Source of the DNA: Pseudomonadota bacterium
Lineage (GTDB): Bacteria; Myxococcota_A; Polyangia; Polyangiales; Polyangiaceae
Assembly (NCBI GenBank): GCA_023428245.1
Contig: JAEYYX010000055.1
Coordinates: 62,001-126,000 of the forward strand
Length of the DNA stretch: 64,000 nucleotides
Direction: 5' to 3'
Part shown: positions 58,483-64,000 of the stretch, in pieces
Position numbering within the stretch: the first letter of the stretch is position 1
Layout of the letters: every line of letters starts with the position of its first letter
Notes under the pieces: generated by a model
Told to the model about the DNA's origin: nothing
The model's input: the letters and a program-made list of their open reading frames with translations, nothing else
The model's database searches: none
Made by a program: the position numbers and the translations under genes

Positions 58483-59277
58483 CTACAGGACTTCGAGCTT
58501 TCGCACGACCCAGGGCAGAAGGTCTGCGCCGAGACCACTGATTTCCTGCGCTTCGGGGCCCGTCTCCGAGGCCAGTGTGGCAGGTGGGGCAGGGGGCGGA
58601 AACTCGGAGAGGGCTTCGCGCAGCCGGGTCAGGTACTCGGAGCGGCTGATCTCATAGGCGCCCATGGAGCTGAGGTGGCCCGTCTCGAATTGGACGTCGT
58701 AGAGCCGAGTCCCGAGCGCAAAGCGATGCAAGACGCTCGTCACGAGCGCGACCTTCGACGCGTCAGTTTCGATATGGAACATGCTCTCTGCGGCGAACAA
58801 ACCGCCGCTCAGGACCCCGTAGAGTCCTCCGACGAGTCGCGATCCTCTGCGCACCTCGTAGGCGAGAGCCTTCTGGAGACGTGCCAGCTCGACGTAGGCG
58901 CCGAGCATCTCATCGTTGATCCAGGAGCTCTCTCGAAGTTCGCCGGAGGTGCGCATGACCTCTTCGATGTCGGTGGTGGCGCGTACCGTGAACTCGCCGC
59001 TTCGAAGCGCGCTTCGGAGGTGTCGCCTGAGCGAGCGCGACACGTGAAGGTGCTCGGGATCGAGGACAGCTCGTGGATTCGGCGACCACCAAAGGATCGG
59101 TGGTTCATCGAACCACGGAAATATTCCCGCATGATATGCGCTGAGCAGTCTTTGTGGACGAAGATCGGCTCCGACGGCGAGAAGTCCTTGGTCGTCGTAG
59201 TCGTTTGGATCGGGAAACTCGACGACAACTCCGGGTGGAAGCCAAACTGGTCTTTTCAGACGCTGCGAGCCGCGCAT
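58483..59277 (-). CDS. aat: Leucyl/phenylalanyl-tRNA-protein transferase
   Basis: Transfers Leu or Phe from tRNA to N-terminal Arg/Lys of proteins, feeding the ClpS/ClpAP N-end rule pathway. The 264-residue protein has family landmarks such as GLLAVGADLRPQRLLSAYHAGIFPW, WWSPNPRAVL, GGLYGVLSGGLFAAESMFH and DVQFETGHLSSMGA. It is somewhat longer at the C-terminus than the E. coli enzyme. It is divergent from yggT with only 19 bases between start codons. Confidence 0.94.
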   Translation of the reverse strand: MRGSQRLKRPVWLPPGVVVEFPDPNDYDDQGLLAVGADLRPQRLLSAYHAGIFPWFDEPPILWWSPNPRAVLDPEHLHVSRSLRRHLRSALRSGEFTVRATTDIEEVMRTSGELRESSWINDEMLGAYVELARLQKALAYEVRRGSRLVGGLYGVLSGGLFAAESMFHIETDASKVALVTSVLHRFALGTRLYDVQFETGHLSSMGAYEISRSEYLTRLREALSEFPPPAPPATLASETGPEAQEISGLGADLLPWVVRKLEVL

Positions 59278-59296
59278 CGCGCGCTATATTGGACCC

Positions 59297-59530
59297 GTGG
59301 CAAGGATCATTCACCTGGCTATCGAGATTTACTCAGCGATTTTGTTCGGCGCCGTCATCGTGTCGTGGGTCGCGCCGATGTCGAGGCACCCTTTTGTCCA
59401 GTTCTTGCGCCGAGCGACAGATCCTGTCCTCGAGCCGATCCGGCGCATCCTGCCGGCGGCCGGCGGGATCGATTTCTCGCCGATGGTCGCGCTCCTATTG
59501 CTGCAGCTTGTCGGTCGGCTCTTTCGCTGA
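59297..59530 (+). CDS. YggT family membrane protein
   Basis: A 77-residue protein with two hydrophobic segments (about residues 4-24 and 57-74) around FLRRATDPVLEPIRRILPA, the family signature. YggT proteins have been linked to osmotic tolerance and, in cyanobacteria and plastids, to division or thylakoid organisation. A GTG start at 59297 is used. The 3' end overlaps the convergent lipoprotein gene by 36 bases. Confidence 0.82.
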   Translation: MARIIHLAIEIYSAILFGAVIVSWVAPMSRHPFVQFLRRATDPVLEPIRRILPAAGGIDFSPMVALLLLQLVGRLFR

Positions 59531-60592
59531 CGGGTCCGCGGTCAGAAGGAGCGCGTAGCTCCCGGAGCTTCGCTCGATGAGCACGGTTTCGTGCGGCTGT
59601 CTTTCGCTTTCGGCGGCGGGTAGTGCTTCGAACCAGGGGAGGCGAGACCAGGCGCTCTCCTCGAGGCCTTCGGGTCGGACGAGATCGATTTCGATGTAGC
59701 GGCCACCCGTCTTTTCCAGGAGCGCAGGTCCGAAGCTCATCGGTTCGAAGCCGGGGCGCGGCAGGGTGTCGTTATGGAGAGCGCCGCCGTAGGCTAAGAT
59801 AAGCGATTTATGGGAAGGAGCCTTCGCTCGTTCTTCGAGGATGACCTTGGTGCTGAGTTCGGCGATCAGCGTCATCATGCGAAAGACAGGCTCCGGATCG
59901 GCGGCGATCGTCTCGAATTCGCCGCAGGTAGGTCGGAGGATGTCGACGGGGACGCCGAGAGCTTTCGAGCGGTGACCGAGGGTGATGTAGTCGTTTTGGT
60001 TTTCCTTGGACTGGCCTTCGGTGACCTTGTCTGACTCCGTCTGCACTTTCTCCTTCGCTTCTGCGCAGCCGGTCGGCGGACTGAGGAGCTCGACGAGCAG
60101 GAAGTGACTTTGAGGCGCGAGCGCGGGCAAGAGCTCGTCACCGAAACGGAGAGCTGTGCTTTTGCCTGAGGTGCCTTCCTGGGCGTGGGCTTCGCCGAAC
60201 GCGAGGACGCTCGAGGAGTGCTCGTCGACAAGCGAGAAGAGAGCGCTCTCGGCACCGTTGAAGAAGGTGCAGTCGAAGGCGCCGCAACGGCCTCTTCGCA
60301 CGGGGCTCCTCTTTTCGGCGGGAGCCGGAGGAGCCGGATTTTCTTCAAGATCTGGCCGCTGCCGCGGCTTCTGCAGGAGGCTTTCGAGGCCGCGGTTCTC
60401 GGACGGGGAATAGGCGGAGCTCGGTCCCGGTTGTTTCTCCGACACGCACCCGGCCAACGTAGAGAACGCGATTGCTGCCAGTGTGACGAATCCCTCCCCC
60501 TTTCCTCGTGAACGGTATGCCCCCGCGGCGCGGGGTCGGGTGCGTGTCCCCTTGTTGGTCTGTGCGCCGCTTGCGCCCTGACCGGGTGACAT
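59495..60592 (-). CDS. Lipoprotein of the Tiki/ChaN-like fold (putative)
   Basis: A 365-residue protein with a long Arg/Gly-rich n-region, a hydrophobic segment, and lipobox STLAGC (Cys49). The mature part opens with a low-complexity Pro/Arg stretch, then a domain containing VLAFGEAHAQEG, which resembles the GE-x-H motif of the EreA/ChaN/Tiki superfamily, and a later LAYGGALHND. The superfamily includes haem-binding and peptidase-like proteins, but function here is uncertain. ATG at 60592 is chosen over one at 60610 that would overlap the divergent start; both are close. Confidence 0.68.
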   Translation of the reverse strand: MSPGQGASGAQTNKGTRTRPRAAGAYRSRGKGEGFVTLAAIAFSTLAGCVSEKQPGPSSAYSPSENRGLESLLQKPRQRPDLEENPAPPAPAEKRSPVRRGRCGAFDCTFFNGAESALFSLVDEHSSSVLAFGEAHAQEGTSGKSTALRFGDELLPALAPQSHFLLVELLSPPTGCAEAKEKVQTESDKVTEGQSKENQNDYITLGHRSKALGVPVDILRPTCGEFETIAADPEPVFRMMTLIAELSTKVILEERAKAPSHKSLILAYGGALHNDTLPRPGFEPMSFGPALLEKTGGRYIEIDLVRPEGLEESAWSRLPWFEALPAAESERQPHETVLIERSSGSYALLLTADPSAKEPTDKLQQ

Positions 60593-60608
60593 TAAGTTCC
60601 AAAAAGTC

Positions 60609-61304
60609 ATGTACTTCGATCCTTACTGGTTCATCGTTGCGCTCCCCGGTCTCGCTCTCAGCTTCTGGGCGAGCTGGAACGTAAAAGCGACGTTCAACAA
60701 GTATAGCGGCATCGCGAGCCGCCGGGGCTGGACTGGCGCGGACGCTGCCCGCGAACTGATTCGACAGCGCGGCGCCCACGGGGTTCGCGTCGAAGAGACG
60801 CCTGGCTTCCTCTCGGACCATTACGATCCGAGCGCCAAGATGCTGCGGCTCTCGCCGGACGTCTACCACGGACGCTCTCTGGCGGCGCTTGGCGTCGCCG
60901 CTCATGAGGCTGGTCACGCGATCCAGCACGCCACCGACTACGGCCCGCTCAAGTTCCGCTCCTTGGTCGTCAAGCCTGCCATGATTGGTTCGAACATGGG
61001 CACCATGGTCGCGGGCCTGGGTCTCGCGGCTCAGAGCACGGGTCTCGTCTGGGTCGGTGTGGTCATGTTCTCGGCCTTTGTCCTTTTCACCTTGGTTACG
61101 CTTCCGGTGGAGTTCGACGCGTCGAACCGCGCGGTGCTCGCCCTGGAGCAGGCGGGCATGATCGATCGCGCCGAGGTGCCAGGGACGCGCGCCGTGCTGC
61201 GCGCGGCGGCGATGACCTACGTCGCGTCCGCTCTCTCGGCCATCATGCAGCTCCTCTACTTCCTCTGGCGCGCAGGGGTGTTCGGTGGTCGCCGCGACGA
61301 CTGA
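60609..61304 (+). CDS. Membrane zinc metallopeptidase (YugP-like)
   Basis: A 231-residue membrane peptidase of the YugP/Zn_peptidase_2 family. It has one N-terminal helix (about 6-24), the zinc motif HEAGH (about residues 99-103) with a typical AAHEAGHAIQH context, and two or three further helices. Downstream features such as LPVEFDASNRA are conserved in the family. Substrates are not known. Its start is only 17 bases from that of the divergent lipoprotein gene. Confidence 0.88.
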   Translation: MYFDPYWFIVALPGLALSFWASWNVKATFNKYSGIASRRGWTGADAARELIRQRGAHGVRVEETPGFLSDHYDPSAKMLRLSPDVYHGRSLAALGVAAHEAGHAIQHATDYGPLKFRSLVVKPAMIGSNMGTMVAGLGLAAQSTGLVWVGVVMFSAFVLFTLVTLPVEFDASNRAVLALEQAGMIDRAEVPGTRAVLRAAAMTYVASALSAIMQLLYFLWRAGVFGGRRDD

Positions 61305-61407
61305 GCCCGATTTCCCCCGCGTCTTGGGGGACCGGATGGACAGGCCCAGCGCGCTCGATTAGACACAGCGCTCGTCGATAGCCCCGCTCCTGGCGGTGGC
61401 ACTTCGG

Positions 61408-61484
61408 GCGCTCGTAGCTCAGCTGGATAGAGCATCGGACTTCTAATCCGACGGTCAGTGGTTCGAATCCACTCGAGCGCGCCA
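61408..61484 (+). tRNA. tRNA-Arg (anticodon TCT)
   Basis: Complete cloverleaf with acceptor stem GCGCTCG/CGAGCGC (61408-61414 with 61474-61480), D arm, anticodon stem TCGGA/TCCGA with loop CTTCTAA giving anticodon TCT (reads AGA), T arm with GTTCGAATCC, discriminator G at 61481 and an encoded CCA at 61482-61484. The encoded CCA contrasts with the tRNA-Gln of this window, which lacks it. Confidence 0.94.
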
Positions 61485-61492
61485 GCGAAGCG
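61467..61492 (+). repeat. 26-base direct repeat, copy in tRNA-Arg 3' end
   Basis: Runs from the T loop through the acceptor stem, CCA and eight bases beyond. It is repeated exactly at 61677-61702, which lies 184 bases further on (210 bases between repeat starts). Such duplication of a tRNA 3' end is the pattern left by site-specific integration into tRNA genes. Confidence 0.85.
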
Positions 61493-61499
61493 GCGTGAT

Positions 61500-61514
61500 C
61501 GAGTGGATTCGAAC
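61500..61514 (-). repeat. Inverted copy of the tRNA-Arg T arm
   Basis: A 15-base exact reverse complement of 61461-61475 (the T arm and start of the acceptor 3' strand of tRNA-Arg), 25 bases downstream of it. Read-through RNA could pair the two and sequester the tRNA T arm. A further 14-base direct copy of the acceptor region lies at 61532-61545. Confidence 0.8.
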
Positions 61515-61580
61515 GGAGCCAAACCGGCGAGTCCACTCGAGCGCGTTGAGCAAAACGTTGAAGTTCGACTCCGAATGAAG

Positions 61581-61647
61581 CTTTCGCGAGCAGAGCGGCC
61601 GGTAGGCCGCGGAGCGCGAAAGGTTCGGGAGGAGGCACGACCCGAAC
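61581..61647 (+). other. Nested stem-loops between the tRNA-end repeats
   Basis: An 8-bp outer stem (61581-61588 with 61615-61622) encloses a 5-bp hairpin with GGTA loop (61596-61600 with 61605-61609). A separate 7-bp hairpin follows at once (61623-61629 with 61641-61647). The segment is non-coding by context and strongly structured in RNA or single-stranded DNA. Confidence 0.6.
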
Positions 61648-61676
61648 GAAGAGAGGGGACGCCGCAGGCGTAGTGC

Positions 61677-61702
61677 ATCCACTCGAGCGCGCCAGCGAAG
61701 CG
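61677..61702 (+). repeat. 26-base direct repeat, distal copy
   Basis: Identical to 61467-61492 over 26 bases, then diverges. It could be the far attachment site of an integrated element whose genes have been lost, or a product of tandem tRNA duplication and decay. Confidence 0.85.
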
Positions 61703-62011
61703 AGCTGAGCGCGAGTCGTCGCTCCCCGTGGGCCGGTCCGTCGCTTGGCTCATGGAGCCGAGTGTTTCGAGGAGGACTCGTGCGCGTTGCGATTCGGACG
61801 GCGCTTCGAACGGTCGGAGGATATGCAGAGAGCGGACCGTGATGTGCGCCTGTAATGGAGAATTGTTAGCGGGCGCGAAAGACTGCGACGAACTGGCGCG
61901 GGTTGCGCGATCCTGACATCTTTCGGCTGTGAGCTGGGGAGCGAAGGCGATCGCGTTCGGTTCCACCCTTGCTCATGGGAGCTTCGTCGGGTGACGAGGA
62001 AGAACGAGAGT

Positions 62012-62878
62012 ATGAACAAATTGCTTATTTCGATGGTTTCGACGGTGACCTTCGGGGGTCTCGTCATCGTAGGGTGTAGCGACAAAGGAGAAGGGAGGCT
62101 CGATCCGACGGGCGGCTCTCCGTCGGTAGGTGGCGGAGGAGGGAGCGGCGGCAGCGGTGGGGGCTCTGGAGGTGCACCCTCGGGAGGAATGGGAGGCGGC
62201 GCTGGCGCAGCCGGTGAAGGCCCCGGACCTATCGTTCCGGAGGGCGACGTCGCGCTTCCTTTCAATGACGGCTGGCTCGACGCCGACGCAAACGCTCTCG
62301 GGATTCAGGGGGCCATCTTCGGCTACGCTGACGTCCACACGGTCGAGACGATCTCGGAGAGCATCGCCGACAACGGGACGAAGGCTTGTATCCAAGGAGA
62401 GGCATTCAAGGTGGACACGAAGTGTGAGATCACCGACCCGAACGCGACAGATTGTTACGGCGAGTTCTGGGGAGCGGCCATCGGGCTGAACCTGAATCAG
62501 CCGAAGGTGCCCGACCCCGACACGGGAGAGTCCGTCGGCGGGACACCGGAGCCCTTCGATGCCTCGGGGATCAGCGCCTTCACCTTCAAGCTCGATGGTC
62601 CGACAATCCCGCTCAGCCTTCGTTTCTCCGTCGATGGTGGCGACGGGGTTCAATACTGCACGACCAGCGAGACCAAGCTCATGCCCCTTCCCGCGGACGG
62701 GATCCTCACCGTGAAGCTCGAGGACCTGCGCGCGAACTGCTGGGAAACTTCTGCGTTCGCGAACAACGATGCCCCGGATCGCTCCTCGATCATCAAGATC
62801 GCCTGGGCGGTCGTCACGGACACGACTTCCGCTAAGCCGTTCGACTTCTGCGTGACCGACCTCGTCGCGGTCCCGTAG
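62012..62878 (+). CDS. Secreted lipoprotein with Gly-rich linker and beta-sandwich-like domain
   Basis: A 288-residue lipoprotein: signal peptide with Cys22 in VIVGC, a Gly/Ser linker at about 29-75, and a C-terminal domain (about 80-288) rich in beta-strand-like segments ending CVTDLVAVP. The layout and motifs (GAIFGYAD, FWGAAIGLNLNQP, FTFKLDGP) resemble carbohydrate-binding or galactose-binding-like domains of cell-surface proteins, though the family is unsure. No catalytic motif is visible. ATG at 62012 is used because the signal peptide starts there. A hairpin terminator follows. Confidence 0.75.
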   Translation: MNKLLISMVSTVTFGGLVIVGCSDKGEGRLDPTGGSPSVGGGGGSGGSGGGSGGAPSGGMGGGAGAAGEGPGPIVPEGDVALPFNDGWLDADANALGIQGAIFGYADVHTVETISESIADNGTKACIQGEAFKVDTKCEITDPNATDCYGEFWGAAIGLNLNQPKVPDPDTGESVGGTPEPFDASGISAFTFKLDGPTIPLSLRFSVDGGDGVQYCTTSETKLMPLPADGILTVKLEDLRANCWETSAFANNDAPDRSSIIKIAWAVVTDTTSAKPFDFCVTDLVAVP

Positions 62879-62896
62879 GGAGCTGACGCCGCGCGC

Positions 62897-62922
62897 GTGG
62901 CTCTGCAGGCGCGCAGAGCCAC
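62897..62922 (+). terminator. Hairpin terminator of the lipoprotein gene
   Basis: A perfect 10-bp stem (62897-62906 with 62913-62922) and six-base loop begin 19 bases after the stop at 62878. The downstream sequence is only modestly T-rich. Confidence 0.65.
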
Positions 62923-63131
62923 CTCGTGTCTCCTTTGGGCAGGGGCCCTTCGTCGACGGGCGCCCGCCGCTGGCGTCTCGAGCACGCCGAAGACTTCTTC
63001 CCGTTCGCGCCGAGATCGTCTTGGGTCATCCTTCACGAGGAGCTCCGAAACGGAACGTTTTGTGACCAGGAAGCGGCTGCGAGGAAGGGGCGAGCTCTGA
63101 CCGAAGGATCGCGCTCGAGCTTCCGTGACGC

Positions 63132-64000
63132 TCAAGGCCCCGGGAGAATCCGAAACAGGACCCAGGCCCAGGTCGGCACGGTGATGAGCGACACGACGAG
63201 ACCCCAGCCGACGAAGGCGGCGACGAGCTCGGGCACGACTCCGTAGGACATGAGGAGGGCACCGATCGAGACCATGGTGGGCATGGCGGTTTCGAGGACG
63301 ACGACGATCAGGATGTCCTGGGGAACGCCGAAGAGGAGGCAACCGACGAGGCTCAGAGCGGGAAGAATCGCGAGCTTGAGGACCAGTCCCCAAGCGAAAA
63401 TCCCGAAAGGTTCGGGGGTCGAGAAGCGGAGCTTGAAGCCGACCGAGAACATCGCGAGCGCGACGAGAGGAGTTGAGGCGGCGCTCAGGAGCGGGTCGAA
63501 GAAGGAGGGAAGTGGAAACGGCAGAACAGCGATCGAGAGCGCGATAAAGGGCGGGAACAAGATGACCCGCTTGAGGAGGTCCTTGGGCGTCGGGCGTGAG
63601 CCAGTCGTGAGCGAACTGAGCATGACTGGTGCGACGAGGCTGAGCAGGAGGAAGGAGCCGAGCTGGTCGTAAACGGAGGCGAGGGGAATGGCGTCTTCGC
63701 CGACCAGCGCCGAGATCATCGGAAAGCCGAGAAAGGATGTGTTGCCGAGGGCGGTGACGAGGAAGAGGGCCGTCGCCATCGTGCGATCAAGGCCAAGCAC
63801 GTGAGCGGTGGCTCGAGCGAAGCCATAAGCGAAGAGCGCGATGGCCCAGGGAGCGATGGCCAAGGTGACGAGGGCCGGCTGGAACTCGAGCTTCGGTACG
63901 AGCCGGAGGATCGTCGCGGGCAGGCAGACGTCGATGATGAAGCGGTTCAGGACGTCCGCGGTCGACTCAGGGAAACGCTGGGTGCGGTAAGCGAAGTGCC
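63132..64000 (-). CDS. AEC family transporter (auxin efflux carrier type), truncated by the window edge
   Basis: Reading on the minus strand from the window edge, the frame is open and continues the family pattern (LNRFIIDVCLPATIL), so the true start lies beyond 64000. The visible 289 residues include about eight helices of the ten usual for AEC permeases, with the conserved GNTSFLGFPM motif between helices. Members export small organic acids or related anions. A TTG at 63861-63863 is not the start. No neighbour gives a substrate. Confidence 0.85.
   Translation of the reverse strand, partial: HFAYRTQRFPESTADVLNRFIIDVCLPATILRLVPKLEFQPALVTLAIAPWAIALFAYGFARATAHVLGLDRTMATALFLVTALGNTSFLGFPMISALVGEDAIPLASVYDQLGSFLLLSLVAPVMLSSLTTGSRPTPKDLLKRVILFPPFIALSIAVLPFPLPSFFDPLLSAASTPLVALAMFSVGFKLRFSTPEPFGIFAWGLVLKLAILPALSLVGCLLFGVPQDILIVVVLETAMPTMVSIGALLMSYGVVPELVAAFVGWGLVVSLITVPTWAWVLFRILPGP

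Larger units (their letters stand above)
61305..62011 (+). other. Intergenic region around tRNA-Arg with duplicated tRNA ends
   Basis: This 707-base stretch has no protein gene. It contains the tRNA-Arg gene (61408-61484), two exact copies of a 26-base sequence covering its 3' end, an inverted copy of its T arm, and nested stem-loops at 61581-61647. The last 300 bases upstream of the lipoprotein gene show nothing I recognise. Confidence 0.6.

Noticed and set aside
61243..61638. Minus-strand frame covering tRNA-Arg
   Set aside because: It reads the antisense of a complete tRNA gene and has no independent coding evidence.

Overview
The window is 64 kb of GC-rich, densely packed chromosome from what looks like a member of the Myxococcota (deltaproteobacterial lineage). 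The evidence is a combination of features: myxobacterial-type cysteine-rich repeats on either side of a fibro-slime domain, several secreted lipoproteins with Gly/Ser-rich linkers, a collagen-like lipoprotein, two Hanks-type Ser/Thr kinases, and an alternative complex III plus caa3 oxidase supercluster. A flagellar-type MotAB pair argues for a flagellated or related lineage rather than a classical glider. Genus and species cannot be read from this sequence. I see no CRISPR array, transposase, integrase or phage gene.

Layout. 0.2-3.1 kb: a primary-type sigma-70 factor, a short-chain dehydrogenase and a transglutaminase-like protein. 3.6-17.0 kb: one co-directional run, actA-actB-actC-act(D+E)-actF, an orphan one-helix gene, SCO1, then coxB-coxA-coxC-coxD, closed by a strong terminator. 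It encodes a quinol-to-oxygen respiratory module. 17.2-26.2 kb: cell-surface genes (oligosaccharide flippase, collagen-like lipoprotein, a GH12-like protein lacking its nucleophile, a metalloprotease-like lipoprotein), MotAB, tRNA-Gln and a large Cys-rich fibro-slime lipoprotein. 26.4-31.0 kb: ettA, a CCA-adding-type nucleotidyltransferase and a PEGA-domain kinase. 31.2-40.3 kb: a LolC/E-type permease, small membrane proteins, a thioredoxin-like protein, an OmpA-type lipoprotein, a PhoB/PhoR-type two-component system and glucose-6-phosphate isomerase. 40.3-46.5 kb: a complete oligopeptide-type ABC importer. 46.6-54.1 kb: a GT-C-like membrane protein, a fused zinc-protease/RimK ligase, and cysD with a cysN/cysC fusion. 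54.2-64.0 kb: GLUG-repeat lipoprotein, SDR, a kinase fused to a cyclic-nucleotide-binding domain, aat, yggT, a membrane zinc peptidase, tRNA-Arg followed by duplicated tRNA 3' ends, a lipoprotein and a truncated AEC transporter.

How it fits together. ActA-F oxidises membrane quinol and passes electrons to the cytochrome c domain of CoxB. SCO1 supports the CuA site of CoxB, and CoxA (A2 type) reduces oxygen. Clusters of this kind are associated with a physical complex III-oxidase supercomplex in other bacteria. Most other genes are housekeeping (sulfate activation, peptide import, tRNA maturation, N-end rule, glycolysis). The genes least explained by known families are the orphan membrane protein inside the respiratory operon, the GH12-like pseudoenzyme pair, the kinase-CNB fusion and the repeat element behind tRNA-Arg.
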